DNA of 64,000 nt from Microbulbifer elongatus (GTDB lineage Bacteria; Pseudomonadota; Gammaproteobacteria; Pseudomonadales; Cellvibrionaceae), in the NCBI RefSeq assembly GCF_021165935.1, contig NZ_CP088953.1, forward strand, positions 2,279,501 through 2,343,500, read 5' to 3'. The first letter of the stretch is position 1. Every line of letters starts with the position of its first letter. Below, one piece after another: positions 53,664-63,185 of this stretch. A model generated the notes under the pieces. It was not told the origin of the DNA. It saw nothing but the letters and a program-made list of their open reading frames with translations, and searched no databases. Made by a program: the position numbers and the translations under genes.

Positions 53664-55016
53664 TTAAGGCAGCAGTCGGGCGAAATTCGGGCCGGTGGGG
53701 TAGTCGCCCTTGGTCCAGCCGAGGCGCACGACAACCGTATTGGTTGAGGGTGAAATCATTACCGCCTGCGCGCGGTTGCCCAGCATAAAATAGCTGTCTG
53801 CGGGCAGCTCCGGGTAGCGCAGGGATTCTCCGCCACCGTTCAGCCAGAACTGATAACCGTACCGCGGTTCGTTGGTGCTGGCATTGGGTGTGCTGGCGCT
53901 GGTGACCCAACCCTCGGGCAATAGCGCTGTACCCTCCCATTCTCCGCCATTCAGCATCAGCTGGCCGAGCCGCGCCCAGTCGCGAGCGGGCGCGTAAAGG
54001 TAGGAACTGCCCACAAACACGCCACTGCCATCCACCTCGAAGGTGGTATTGGCCATGGCCAGCGGTGCCAGGAGTTGCTGCTGGAAAAAGTCGACACTCG
54101 CCTGTGGGGCGGCACCCAGCTGCTCATATACCCAGCGGGCCAGAAGATTGGTGGTACCGGACGAATAGGAAAAGTAGCTGCCGGGCGGGTGCGCCAGTGG
54201 GCTTTGCAGTGCGATATCTGATGCACTGTGAGCACCGAACAACATTTCGGTGGCGTCACTGCCGGGGGCGTAGGTTTCGTCGAATGCCAGTCCGGACGAC
54301 ATCTGCAGGAGGTTCTCCAGGCTGATCTGGCTGCGCTCGTCACTCCACTGGGGAAAGAGTGGAGAGGAGGTGTCGTTGTCTGGCTGCACGGCCTGCAACC
54401 GGGCGACCAGCATCGCCGTCACACTCTTACCCATAGACCAGCCGAGCAGCGGCGTCTGGGGGGTAATCCCGTCGCTGTATGATTCGGCAACCAGCTTTCC
54501 ATCCTGAACCACCAGCAGTGCACGGGTATTGAGACCGGATGCGCTGTCCTGGCTCAGCATGGCATTGAGGGTTTTTTGCAGTGTCGGATCGATATCGGGA
54601 GCGCCACTGCCACTCGGCCAGGGGGCGGAAGACGCCGCAAGCGGCTTCACCGTTACCTGATCCAGGGCGCTGGAATCCCCGATATCCAGTGTACAGCCGA
54701 GGCCCGGGCGAAAGGTTGCGCTGGTTTCCCCCATGCCCATGAGGGTGGCGGTGACCCGCTTGGCCTGATCATCGTAAACCAGGTCCAGCAGTCGGTTGGC
54801 CGGCGAGTAGGACGCCAGATCATTGAGGTTGCGCGTGTGATCAAACCCGGACAGGTAGCGGCCAGAGCAGGCGAGCTTGGCGCCCATACCGGTGGAAACG
54901 CGCACCGCATTGCCCAGTTCGGTGATGGAAAATCCCAACAGCCGGGGGGCAAGAAGCGCGAGCGCCAGTACGAATGCGGCGATGACTGCGAGCAGGCTCA
55001 GAATTATTTTTTTCAT
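53664..55016 (-). CDS. Serine hydrolase of the class C beta-lactamase/6-aminohexanoate-dimer hydrolase group
   Basis: 450-aa protein anchored by an N-terminal hydrophobic segment (about residues 3-25). The nucleophile motif S-x-x-K is Ser194-Lys197 in GWSMGKS, and a tyrosine block follows (YFSYSSGTTN). The fold is that of penicillin-binding and beta-lactamase class C proteins, closest in motif layout to esterase/amidohydrolase members. Substrate is unknown. The start at MKKII was preferred to one ten codons upstream because it begins with the lysines that normally precede the hydrophobic stretch. It follows recQ on the same strand after 69 bases. Confidence 0.85.
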   Translation of the reverse strand: MKKIILSLLAVIAAFVLALALLAPRLLGFSITELGNAVRVSTGMGAKLACSGRYLSGFDHTRNLNDLASYSPANRLLDLVYDDQAKRVTATLMGMGETSATFRPGLGCTLDIGDSSALDQVTVKPLAASSAPWPSGSGAPDIDPTLQKTLNAMLSQDSASGLNTRALLVVQDGKLVAESYSDGITPQTPLLGWSMGKSVTAMLVARLQAVQPDNDTSSPLFPQWSDERSQISLENLLQMSSGLAFDETYAPGSDATEMLFGAHSASDIALQSPLAHPPGSYFSYSSGTTNLLARWVYEQLGAAPQASVDFFQQQLLAPLAMANTTFEVDGSGVFVGSSYLYAPARDWARLGQLMLNGGEWEGTALLPEGWVTSASTPNASTNEPRYGYQFWLNGGGESLRYPELPADSYFMLGNRAQAVMISPSTNTVVVRLGWTKGDYPTGPNFARLLP

Positions 55017-55085
55017 TCGATCTCGGCACCGTGATTTGCTGTTCATAAGCGCAAATCATTGCCGATGTACCCGTCGATGGACAGG

Positions 55086-56942
55086 TTAATTCGTGTCAGC
55101 CTCGGTGACCGTTTCAAATTCCGCGAGTAGCTTCAGAAACGGTTCGCCGAACCGCGCCAACTTACTGTCGCCAATGCCGGATACTGCCAGCATTTCCTGT
55201 TCGTTGCGCGGGCGGGCACTGAGCATTTCCCGCAGCGTCGCATCGTGGAACACGACGTAAGGGGGCACGCCGAGTTCTTCGGCCAGGGACTTGCGCAGGC
55301 CACGCAGGGCATCCCACAGAGGCCGGTCTTGCTCGGAAATTTCCACTGCGGCGCGGGAGCGGCCACTTTCGGATTTTCCGGTTGCCTTTGCGGCTTTCGG
55401 TAGCGTGCGCAACTGTACCGGTTCCTCGCCGCGCAACACCGGGCGGCACTGTTCGGTGAGTTGCAGGGCGTTGAAGGCTTCAGCATTCACCTGCAGGTAG
55501 CCTCGCACCACCAATTGCCGGACCACCGCGCGCCATTCGTTGGCACTGAGATCGCTGCCGATACCGTAGGTGGAAACCTGATTGTGATTGAACTGGCGAA
55601 TTTTCTCCGTGTCGGCACCGCGCAGTACATCGATCACATGGGCAGCACCGAACCTCTGGCCGGTGCGATAGATACATGACATCAGTTTGCGTGATGCGTC
55701 ACTGGCATCCCAGGTGACCGGTGGTGTCAGGCAGGTATCACAATTGCCGCAATCCTGTGCCAGCTCCTCGTTAAAATAGCGCAGCAGAGCGCGGCGCCGG
55801 CAACTGGTGATTTCGCACAGTCCCAACATGGCGTCGAGACGCTGGCGCTCCTGGCGCTTGTGCTCTTCGCTGCCCTCGGAGGTATTCGCCATCTGGCTGA
55901 GTTTCACCACGTCTTCCAGCCCGTAGAGCAAAAGCGCGGTGGCCGGTTCCCCATCGCGCCCGGCGCGCCCGGTTTCCTGATAGTAGGCTTCGATACTCTT
56001 GGGAAGATCCAGGTGGGCGACAAAGCGTACATCCGGCTTGTCGATACCCATACCAAAAGCGATGGTGGCCACCACAATCACCCCTTCTTCCCGCAAGAAA
56101 CGGCGCTGGTGCTCCGCCCGTACCTCGGCGGAGAGGCCCGCGTGGTAAGGGAGGGCGTTAAACCCCTGCTGCTGCAGCCAGCTCGCCGTGGTCTCCACTT
56201 TGTTGCGCGACAGGCAGTAAATAACCCCGGCATTCCCCTGATGTTCTTCGTTGAGAAATTGCAGCAGTTGGCGCTTCGGATTGTTTTTGGCTGCAATCCG
56301 ATACTGAATGTTCGGGCGGTCAAAACTGCTGACGAAGTGACGTGCGCTTTCCAGGTCCAGGCGGCGAGCAATTTCTCCTTGTGTCCGCTGGTCGGCGGTA
56401 GCGGTCAGAGCCACTCGTGGCACCGTGGGAAAGCGCTCATGCAGACAGGACAGTTGCAGGTAGTCGGCGCGGAAATCGTGTCCCCACTGGCTGACACAGT
56501 GTGCCTCATCAATGGCGAATAAAGAGATGTGCGCCTGGCTGAGCAGCTCCAGGGTCCTGGGCTGTAGCAGGCGCTCTGGTGCCAGATAGAGCAGGTCCAG
56601 TTCACCGCGCAGTAATTGCGCTTCCAATGCCTGCCCCTGCTGATAATCCAGCGAGGAATTCAGAAAAGCCGCGGCCACGCCCACCGCGGTCAGGGCTTCT
56701 ACCTGATCCTGCATCAGGGCGATCAATGGAGAAATCACCACCCCGCAGCCCGGGCGGGCCAGAGCGGGAATCTGGTAGCACAGAGACTTGCCCCCGCCGG
56801 TTGGCATCAGTACCAGGGCGTCCTGCCCATTCACCAGGGTTTCAATGATGGCTTGCTGGTCACCGCGAAATTCGGTGTAGCCAAAGGTGTGTTCCAGGAT
56901 GTAACGGGGAGAGGCGTCGGTGGTGGGCTGGGTGTCATTCAT
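55086..56942 (-). CDS. recQ: ATP-dependent DNA helicase RecQ
   Basis: 618-aa superfamily 2 helicase for recombination and replication-fork repair. Walker A is [12 protein letters not shown], Walker B is [15 protein letters not shown], and motif VI lies in [12 protein letters not shown]. The zinc site has [12 protein letters not shown]...CGNCDTC, followed by the winged-helix RQC domain and a C-terminal HRDC domain (about residues 530-605). The start at MNDTQP gives the usual length; the frame is open 160 codons further upstream but that part overlaps a promoter region and is unlike RecQ. Confidence 0.96.
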   Translation of the reverse strand: MNDTQPTTDASPRYILEHTFGYTEFRGDQQAIIETLVNGQDALVLMPTGGGKSLCYQIPALARPGCGVVISPLIALMQDQVEALTAVGVAAAFLNSSLDYQQGQALEAQLLRGELDLLYLAPERLLQPRTLELLSQAHISLFAIDEAHCVSQWGHDFRADYLQLSCLHERFPTVPRVALTATADQRTQGEIARRLDLESARHFVSSFDRPNIQYRIAAKNNPKRQLLQFLNEEHQGNAGVIYCLSRNKVETTASWLQQQGFNALPYHAGLSAEVRAEHQRRFLREEGVIVVATIAFGMGIDKPDVRFVAHLDLPKSIEAYYQETGRAGRDGEPATALLLYGLEDVVKLSQMANTSEGSEEHKRQERQRLDAMLGLCEITSCRRRALLRYFNEELAQDCGNCDTCLTPPVTWDASDASRKLMSCIYRTGQRFGAAHVIDVLRGADTEKIRQFNHNQVSTYGIGSDLSANEWRAVVRQLVVRGYLQVNAEAFNALQLTEQCRPVLRGEEPVQLRTLPKAAKATGKSESGRSRAAVEISEQDRPLWDALRGLRKSLAEELGVPPYVVFHDATLREMLSARPRNEQEMLAVSGIGDSKLARFGEPFLKLLAEFETVTEADTN

Positions 56943-57104
56943 GGCGGGAGTATACCGCCTGAATCCACACCAAGGCGAACGGGTAGGGCTGCCGGTCCCG
57001 GGAAAAATTGGCGCCGCTTGCCTTGGGTTTGGCGCGCCAATCCTTCCGTAAATGAGAAGTTGTACTATAATCCGTGCACCGCTGACATAGACAGGGAAAA
57101 TGCT

Positions 57105-57569
57105 ATGCGCGCAATGACATCGACGTCTAATATCAAATATCGCATCTGGGCGGTGATTTTTATGCTCGGACTCGCTGGCTGTGCAAGCCAGACTCCAGAG
57201 CCCATCAATCCGCGCCATCTCGCTCAGTCCGCCGTGGCGGATACCCACCTGGGCTGGAAGCCGGCCCCAGCACACCAGCTCAACTACTCTCTTGCCACAT
57301 CGTCGGGTATCGCCCGGATGGAAATGCGCGAACTGCCCAGCGATCTGCAGGCGCTGACCATCGAACTGCCGGGCATGCGGAATGTCGAGGGGATTCAGTG
57401 GCGGGCATCCAACGGGGATCATGCGATGCTGTTCGATGGCGATCGCGGCGCAGATGGCGTAACCCTGGAACGCCGGCAGCGCGGCTATCGCTTACAGGTG
57501 CGCGGTCCGGCGCTGGAAACCGTTCGCCCCGGTGGATTTCTGACCGTCATTGATTACTACCGGAACTGA
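57105..57569 (+). CDS. Small hypothetical lipoprotein
   Basis: 154-aa protein with a signal peptide ending in LAGC (Cys26, the lipidation site) and a mature domain of mixed strands ending in [17 protein letters not shown] lies seven bases before the ATG, and a TATAAT box is seen at 57,066-57,071. The family is not recognised. It is convergent with the glutaminyl cyclase gene, with only six bases between stops. Confidence 0.75.
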   Translation: MRAMTSTSNIKYRIWAVIFMLGLAGCASQTPEPINPRHLAQSAVADTHLGWKPAPAHQLNYSLATSSGIARMEMRELPSDLQALTIELPGMRNVEGIQWRASNGDHAMLFDGDRGADGVTLERRQRGYRLQVRGPALETVRPGGFLTVIDYYRN

Positions 57570-57575
57570 TCGCTG

Positions 57576-58385
57576 CTAGCGCGCGCTTTCTGCTTTTTCC
57601 GTTCCCTGGTTTTCTCCCTCAAACCCGAGTCCCCGGGGGCGGATCAGGTAAAGCCTGGGCCATAGCTTTCCCGTTACCCAGAGTCCATTGCGGGCTTTGT
57701 CCCAGGCGATACCATTGGCCACCGCATCCACGTGCCGCCGGCCGAGCAGACTCTTCTCCTGCAGCGTCTTCAGGTCCACCCATCCCTGCACTTTGCCTGA
57801 GTGCGGGTCAATGGCGATGATCCGGGTATCCTGCCAGATATTCGCCCAGATCAATCCATTCGCATATTCCAGTTCATTCAACCGCGACCACTGCTGTCCG
57901 CCACCGGAGACCTTCAGGCTGCGGGTCACCTTGAAGCCATCGGGGGTACGGAAAGTGAGCGTATCGCTGCCATTGCTCATGATCAGAGATTCTCCATCGC
58001 TGGTCAGTCCCCAGCCTTCACCGGAGTAATGCAGCAGATGGACCAGCTGGAAGTTGCGGCGATCGTAGATCTGCAGCTCTCCTGCGCGATAGGTGAGCAG
58101 ATACAGGTAATCACCAAACACCGCGAGCCCCTCGGCAAAGCGGTTGCTCGCCAGCCATTTGCGTCTTACCGGGTTACCCCCCGGGTCGGTATACTCCGCC
58201 AGCCAGGACCGGCCGTACAGGCCGCTGCTTTCCAGCCAGCGTTCGCCGTCGAAATAGAGTCCCTGGGTAAAGTGGTCGGCAGGGCGGGGCTTGCTCTCCA
58301 GTACCCGGTAGGGCACCGCCTGCGGGGCGGCGGCCACGGAAGCGCACAGTGTGAGCGAGAGCAGAGCGAAGAGGGCGGTTTTCAT
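57576..58385 (-). CDS. Glutaminyl-peptide cyclotransferase, bacterial beta-propeller type
   Basis: 269-aa exported enzyme that converts N-terminal glutamine to pyroglutamate. The signal peptide covers about residues 1-20. FTQGLYFDG, ESSGLYG, FAEGLAVFGDYLYLLTY, GEGWGLTSDG, NELEYANGLIWANIW and NGIAWD are the repeated blade motifs and conserved Glu/Trp residues of this family. The frame is open upstream for 81 more codons, but the signal peptide fixes the start at MKTALF. Periplasmic action is expected. Confidence 0.9.
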   Translation of the reverse strand: MKTALFALLSLTLCASVAAAPQAVPYRVLESKPRPADHFTQGLYFDGERWLESSGLYGRSWLAEYTDPGGNPVRRKWLASNRFAEGLAVFGDYLYLLTYRAGELQIYDRRNFQLVHLLHYSGEGWGLTSDGESLIMSNGSDTLTFRTPDGFKVTRSLKVSGGGQQWSRLNELEYANGLIWANIWQDTRIIAIDPHSGKVQGWVDLKTLQEKSLLGRRHVDAVANGIAWDKARNGLWVTGKLWPRLYLIRPRGLGFEGENQGTEKAESAR

Positions 58386-58467
58386 GGTCTGATTCGGGGT
58401 TCCCGGTAGACGCCGGCGGAGTATCGGCGTTCCATAACAATGCGTGCAGTTCTTACTAGAAGCCAAG

Positions 58468-59097
58468 ATGACCAGAATTAAAACATTTATTACGTTAACC
58501 CTGTTAGGTGGCCTGGCGGTCGTCTTACCCATAGCCATCTTTATTCTGCTGTTCCAGTGGCTGTTCGGCCAGATCAGTGAACTGGTGGCGCCCGCCACAG
58601 AGTGGATGCAGGCGCATACGGAGTTCAAGGATAATTTTGCCCGGCTGATCGTGATCGCCGTGATTCTCGGGCTCTGCTTTGTGATCGGTCTGTTGGTAAA
58701 AACCAGCGTGGGCCGCTGGATACACCGGCACCTGGACCACTGGCTGGGTAAACTGGCACCGGGTTACAACACCATCAAGGAATTGGTGCTGCAGTTTATT
58801 GGTGGCGGGGGAACCGAGGGAGTGCTGTCGGGGCCGGTGGCCAGAGCGCGGATTCACGGCGCCGGCAACCCGCTGTCGGTAACGGCGATCGTGACCTCTA
58901 CCCATGCGGACGGCCACTTCACGGTCTATGTCCCAACCGCACCGGTGCCCACCTCCGGGTTTGTGTACCACCTGCCACCGGAGTGTGTGGAAATCCTGCC
59001 CCATGTGACGGTCGAGGCGGCGATGAAATCCATTGTTGCCTGCGGCTCGGGAAGTGGCCAGCTGCTGGCGGCACCGGCGCTGGAAGAGAAAGTCTAG
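58468..59097 (+). CDS. DUF502-family membrane protein
   Basis: 209-aa protein of the DUF502 family. Two transmembrane helices are visible (about residues 8-32 and 58-78), followed by a soluble domain with GWLGK-type PGYNTIKELV and PTSGFVYHLPPE, characteristic of the family. The biochemical role is unknown. The start at MTRIK was preferred to a GTG eight codons upstream. Its stop is two bases from the convergent mnmC gene, so the two 3' ends must share termination signals. Confidence 0.88.
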   Translation: MTRIKTFITLTLLGGLAVVLPIAIFILLFQWLFGQISELVAPATEWMQAHTEFKDNFARLIVIAVILGLCFVIGLLVKTSVGRWIHRHLDHWLGKLAPGYNTIKELVLQFIGGGGTEGVLSGPVARARIHGAGNPLSVTAIVTSTHADGHFTVYVPTAPVPTSGFVYHLPPECVEILPHVTVEAAMKSIVACGSGSGQLLAAPALEEKV

Positions 59098-59098
59098 G

Positions 59099-61192
59099 CT
59101 AGATCGGCTTGTTTTTGCCCAATGCGCGAATGGCGAAGCGCATTGGGTGCAGTGCTTTCACCAGATCCTCCGATACCGGCATCACTTCATTGTTGATCCA
59201 GGCCGCCAGTACCTCCGCGGCCAGCGGCGCATAGGTAAACCCCCGCGAACCCAGGCCGGCGAGCACGTAGAGATTGTGCTGGTAGCGCGTGCGTCGGGGA
59301 ATCCGCTGCTTACGGTTTTTTCTCAGCGCACTGTAAGTGCTTTCCAGCGCGTCCCACTGTGCTACGGGGCCCGCCATGGGCAGGTAGTCCAGTGTCGCGG
59401 CGCGCAGCGCCGCGCGGCCCTCCAGGGGCTGCCCGGCAAATTCTTTCTCAAATTCCGGGAGCAGGGTGCCGAGGGTTTGCAGGTTCTCCCGGTGCTCCTC
59501 TTCGCGAATATCCGTTTCCGTCTGCTTGAGTTTGAAGGTGGCACCGAAGCTGTGATGTGGCGCTTCTTGCGTTTCCAGCGCACTTGATGCCGGAGCGATA
59601 TAGCCCTCGCCACACAGGGCAATGTTCAGTTTCTCTGTGGCGCGGGTCGCCTTGGCAAAAGAGACCTGACCGCGAATGGGCTGCAGGGGCAGGGGAGCCG
59701 TTTGCGGGAACTGGCGATTGAAATTGGCGGTACACAGGATCAGCGCATCAAAGCACCGCGGCTTTTCCTGGCCCTGGACGTGCAGCTGCCACTGATCATT
59801 CTGGTACTGCGCCTCCCGTACCCGGGTAGCGAACTGCAAGTGAATGTTGTCGTGCTGTAAAAGGCTGTTGCAGACCTGCCGGGGTTGCAGCCAGCCGGCC
59901 TTGGGGAAATACAGGCCGGGGAAGCCTAATGTTACGCCGGCGAGTTCGGTGGCCTCTTCTGCCGTCACCGGTTGTGCCAGCGGGCTGTGGGCGTCCAGTT
60001 TCAGGTGTTGGCAAATCTGCTGCTGCAACTGCCGCTCTTTGTCCGATTGTGCCAGTTGCAACAGACCGTTGAGGTGCGCCGCCTGTGGGCAGCGGTTCGG
60101 GTAAAAGCGCTGGGCAAACTGCAGGGCCTGCAGATTGAAATCCCCGTTGGGGCCGGGTTTGGGAGAGAGCTTCCCGTAGAGGATACCCTGGTCGTTTCCC
60201 GACGCGCCACTGCCCGCAAGTGCCCCTTCCTCGAACACGGTCACCAGGAAGCCCCGCGCAGCCAGAGCCTGGGCGGCCGCGGCACCGGCGATTCCGGCAC
60301 CAATGATGGCGATGGCATTCGGCTTTTGCACAGGCGCAGGCGGCAGGTGCCAGGGTGTGCTCGAATAGCGTTGTGCCTCTGCGCCTTCCTGTTTTTCTTT
60401 CTCTTCTTGTTCTGGGGCGAACCGCCCCCGCAGCATTTCCCGCTTGCGCCCGAACCCAGGTACCTTTTCCAGGGCGAAGCCCACGGACTTCAGCCCGCGT
60501 TTCACAATGCCTGCACAGGTGAAAGTGGCGAAGGTGGCTGCCGGTGCGCTCAAGGTTGCGATGGCGCGGAACAGCGCCTTGCTCCACATCTCGGGATTTT
60601 TTGAGGGCGCAAACCCATCGAGAAACCAGGCATCGATTTGCCGGTCTCGCTGTGGATCTTCCAGAGCCAGGGATTCAAAACCGGCACTGGCCTCACCAAT
60701 CACCAGGGTCAGATGCACATTGCCGGGAAAATTGATCCGGTGTACCCCGTGGGCGAGATACCCCGGGTAGTTGGCGATCAACTGTGCACTGAACGCCTCC
60801 AGCTCCGGCCACATTGCCAGCGCCCGCGCCAGATCCTTGGGATGCAAGGGGTATTTCTCGACACTGACAAAATGCAGATGCGCGGACGCGGGCGCGGTGC
60901 TTTTCCAGAGTTGCCAGGCCGCGAGAAAATTCAGTCCGGTGCCGAAGCCGGTTTCGCCGAGGGTAAAGACCGCATTCTCCGCAAGCCCGTTCCAGCGCTC
61001 CGGTAGATGATTCTGTGCGAGAAAAACGTGGCGGGTTTCTTCGAGCCCCGAGGCGGTGGAAAAGTAGATATCGTCAAAGGCGCTGGAAACCGGCTGGCCG
61101 TTGTCGCGCCACTCCAGCTGCGCGTGGCGAACCGAGCTGGGATCTTCGGGTTTTTCATCGGGCAGCTTGTCAGGCCGTTCCTGGTCGCTCAT
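59099..61192 (-). CDS. mnmC: Bifunctional tRNA 5-methylaminomethyl-2-thiouridine biosynthesis protein
   Basis: 697-aa fusion enzyme finishing the mnm5s2U modification at wobble position 34. The N-terminal SAM-dependent methyltransferase (about residues 1-260) shows GETGFGTGLNFL and LDGFAPSKNPEMW. The C-terminal FAD-dependent oxidase starts at IAIIGAGIAGAAAAQALAARG (about 295) and removes the carboxymethyl group. Domain order and length agree with E. coli MnmC; a Glu/Lys-rich linker (EQEEKEKQEGAEAQR) joins the parts. It is followed upstream by fldB and trmL on the same strand with gaps of a few bases. Confidence 0.95.
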   Translation of the reverse strand: MSDQERPDKLPDEKPEDPSSVRHAQLEWRDNGQPVSSAFDDIYFSTASGLEETRHVFLAQNHLPERWNGLAENAVFTLGETGFGTGLNFLAAWQLWKSTAPASAHLHFVSVEKYPLHPKDLARALAMWPELEAFSAQLIANYPGYLAHGVHRINFPGNVHLTLVIGEASAGFESLALEDPQRDRQIDAWFLDGFAPSKNPEMWSKALFRAIATLSAPAATFATFTCAGIVKRGLKSVGFALEKVPGFGRKREMLRGRFAPEQEEKEKQEGAEAQRYSSTPWHLPPAPVQKPNAIAIIGAGIAGAAAAQALAARGFLVTVFEEGALAGSGASGNDQGILYGKLSPKPGPNGDFNLQALQFAQRFYPNRCPQAAHLNGLLQLAQSDKERQLQQQICQHLKLDAHSPLAQPVTAEEATELAGVTLGFPGLYFPKAGWLQPRQVCNSLLQHDNIHLQFATRVREAQYQNDQWQLHVQGQEKPRCFDALILCTANFNRQFPQTAPLPLQPIRGQVSFAKATRATEKLNIALCGEGYIAPASSALETQEAPHHSFGATFKLKQTETDIREEEHRENLQTLGTLLPEFEKEFAGQPLEGRAALRAATLDYLPMAGPVAQWDALESTYSALRKNRKQRIPRRTRYQHNLYVLAGLGSRGFTYAPLAAEVLAAWINNEVMPVSEDLVKALHPMRFAIRALGKNKPI

Positions 61193-61197
61193 AAAGA

Positions 61198-61752
61198 TTA
61201 AGCCGCAAGACCGAATTCACGCATCACCTGGGCGCACCACTGATCCAGTCGTTCATCGCTGAGATCAAACTCATTCTCTTCATCCAGCGCCAGTCCCACA
61301 AACTGACTGCCGTCCGGCGTCAGTCCCTTGGACTCCTCAAATTCATAGCCCTCAGCGGACCAGTAACCCACCGCCTTGGCCCCCACCGCGACCACCTGCG
61401 CGTGCAGGTAGCCCAATGCATCCTGATACCACTGCGGATAACCTTCCTGATCCCCAAGCCCGTAACAGGCCACCTTCTTGCCGCTCAGATCCAGCGTCGC
61501 CAGTTGATCCCAGCAATTCTCCCAATCCTCCTGCAACTCGCCATAGTCCCAGGTCGGAATACCGAGAATCAGAAAATCGTAATCCTGCATTTGTGCCACA
61601 TCGTCCGTCGCCACATTGTGCAGATCGATCCACTCCTCACCGATACGATCGCGAATCTTCTCCGCCGCCATCTCCGTGTAACAAGTGCTGGAACCGTAAA
61701 ACAGCCCGATCGGGGCCAGGGACGTATCGAGGGAACTGTCTGTTGTTTGCAT
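61198..61752 (-). CDS. fldB: Flavodoxin
   Basis: 184-aa long-chain flavodoxin. The FMN phosphate loop is [12 protein letters not shown]; the two isoalloxazine loops are [15 protein letters not shown] and [17 protein letters not shown]. Length and pattern favour FldB over FldA. It carries low-potential electrons in the cytosol. It is only five bases before mnmC and three after trmL, so the three genes probably form an operon. Confidence 0.92.
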   Translation of the reverse strand: MQTTDSSLDTSLAPIGLFYGSSTCYTEMAAEKIRDRIGEEWIDLHNVATDDVAQMQDYDFLILGIPTWDYGELQEDWENCWDQLATLDLSGKKVACYGLGDQEGYPQWYQDALGYLHAQVVAVGAKAVGYWSAEGYEFEESKGLTPDGSQFVGLALDEENEFDLSDERLDQWCAQVMREFGLAA

Positions 61753-61755
61753 AAT

Positions 61756-62220
61756 CTACTGAGCGTTCACATAGCCCAGCTGACGCCAGGCCTCATAAAT
61801 AACGATGGCTGCCGCATTGGACAGATTGATACTGCGGCTGTTGGCACACATGGGAATACGCAGCGTATTTTCCTTCCCCGTCATCGCCAGAAACTCCGCC
61901 GGCAAGCCCCGCGTCTCCGGCCCAAACACAATCGCATCCTCCGCCGCAAAGGCCACCTCCGAATGCGGTTTACTGCCCTTGGTCGAAAGCGCCAGCACCC
62001 GCTTCGGCTGCTCCGCCGCCACAAACGCCTCCCAGTCCCGGTGGCGCACCACGCGGCTGTACTCCGCATAATCCAGCCCCGCGCGGCGCAGGCGCTTGTC
62101 ATCCATCGCAAACCCCAGGGGCTCGATCAGGTGCAGCTCGGCTCCGGTATTGGCGCATAGACGGATGATATTGCCGGTGTTTGGGGCAATTTCTGGTTGG
62201 TAGAGGACGATTTTGAACAT
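61756..62220 (-). CDS. trmL: tRNA (cytidine(34)-2'-O)-methyltransferase
   Basis: 154-aa SPOUT methyltransferase that 2'-O-methylates the wobble base of tRNA-Leu isoacceptors. IALYQPEI-type start ([23 protein letters not shown]), FGPETRGLP and the knot motif [18 protein letters not shown] are all present. It is first of the trmL-fldB-mnmC cluster, so two of the three products modify tRNA wobble positions. Confidence 0.95.
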   Translation of the reverse strand: MFKIVLYQPEIAPNTGNIIRLCANTGAELHLIEPLGFAMDDKRLRRAGLDYAEYSRVVRHRDWEAFVAAEQPKRVLALSTKGSKPHSEVAFAAEDAIVFGPETRGLPAEFLAMTGKENTLRIPMCANSRSINLSNAAAIVIYEAWRQLGYVNAQ

Positions 62221-62273
62221 GTATGCAAAGGGGTAGTAGTAGCTGCGGCTGAACTACAGGAAGTTAACGTGAA

Positions 62274-62387
62274 GGTGTCGGGATCGGGTACTGCCTTGCG
62301 AGACCTTCACCGCCATGGATGGCGGTGCAGAGCCCCCAGGGATGGGTTCACGGCGTGTCTCGCAAGGCAGTACCCGATACCGGCACC
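62274..62387. repeat. 114-bp imperfect inverted repeat, copy 2
   Basis: Thirty-one-base arms with two mismatches enclose 52 bases that include a second small hairpin (ACCGCCAT/ATGGCGGT). The block at 62,331-62,355 is the inverted counterpart of 26,599-26,623 with 24 of 25 bases equal. It fills most of the 240-base gap between trmL and gcvR. Confidence 0.75.
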
Positions 62388-62460
62388 GCCACGGAGCAGC
62401 TTAAAAACCCTGGGGCTGGAGGTCTGAATTGGCCTGTTTCGCCCAACAATAAGGCGCGGA

Positions 62461-62991
62461 TTATAACGCGGACGACGTCTCTTCGCAGTCTATCTCGACG
62501 CCCAGCTCATCGGCGATCTCATCGAGCTCGTCGTGCAGGCCATCGATGCTCACATCCTCCGCCACACTGATCGTACACTCCGCAGAGAACAGCGGTTCAC
62601 CACTCCATGGCGTGCTGCCATAACGGGTATCCAGCGTCTCCATATTGATCTTGCGCGCCGCCAGCGCCCGGGAAATCTCCTTCACAATCCCCGGCCGGTC
62701 ACTGCCCACCAGCTTCAGCTGCAACGTCTGGCGCCCGTCCGCCGCCACCGCCAACGCATCCTCAATCTGCAGCTTGAAATCATCGCCCGCCAGATTCTGC
62801 AGCGCCTCCCGCAAACGGGCACTGTCCTCCGCCGTCACACTCACCCGCAGGATTCCCGCAAACTTACCTGCAAAATGTGCCATGCGGCTGTCTTCCCAGT
62901 TGCCACCGTTCTCCGCCACCGCAGAGGAGAGCATCTCCACCACACCGGGCTTATCATCGCTGATGATCGAAATCACGAGGTGCTGTTGCAT
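62461..62991 (-). CDS. gcvR: Glycine cleavage system transcriptional repressor
   Basis: 176-aa protein with two ACT domains. The first starts HLVISIISDDKPGVVEML and the second LKLVGSDRPGIVKEIS; each is the amino-acid-binding type. In E. coli GcvR binds GcvA in the presence of glycine balance signals and holds back gcvTHP. The start follows AGGA at eight bases; the frame is open 29 codons further upstream without family support. An acidic C-terminus (ELGVEIDCEE) is notable. A general ACT-domain regulator is the alternative. Confidence 0.87.
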   Translation of the reverse strand: MQQHLVISIISDDKPGVVEMLSSAVAENGGNWEDSRMAHFAGKFAGILRVSVTAEDSARLREALQNLAGDDFKLQIEDALAVAADGRQTLQLKLVGSDRPGIVKEISRALAARKINMETLDTRYGSTPWSGEPLFSAECTISVAEDVSIDGLHDELDEIADELGVEIDCEETSSAL

Positions 62992-63185
62992 AGGGACATC
63001 CTTCCTGGCGCTAATTACAATTTGGTGAATTGTAGCCAGTGAGAGCCCCAGTGGGCAAAAAACGTGAATAGGCCTCAACTAGCCGAGAATGCCACTCAAT
63101 ACCCTTTACATGGCGTTAACCAGCGTGTTGAATCCCAGAGTGCAGAAAATAATTCCAACCACCTGAATCACTTGGGAGATTCTTG

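Noticed and set aside
56943..57422. 160-codon N-terminal extension of RecQ
   Set aside because: Unlike RecQ, overlaps the start and promoter of the divergent lipoprotein gene; MNDTQP gives the normal length.
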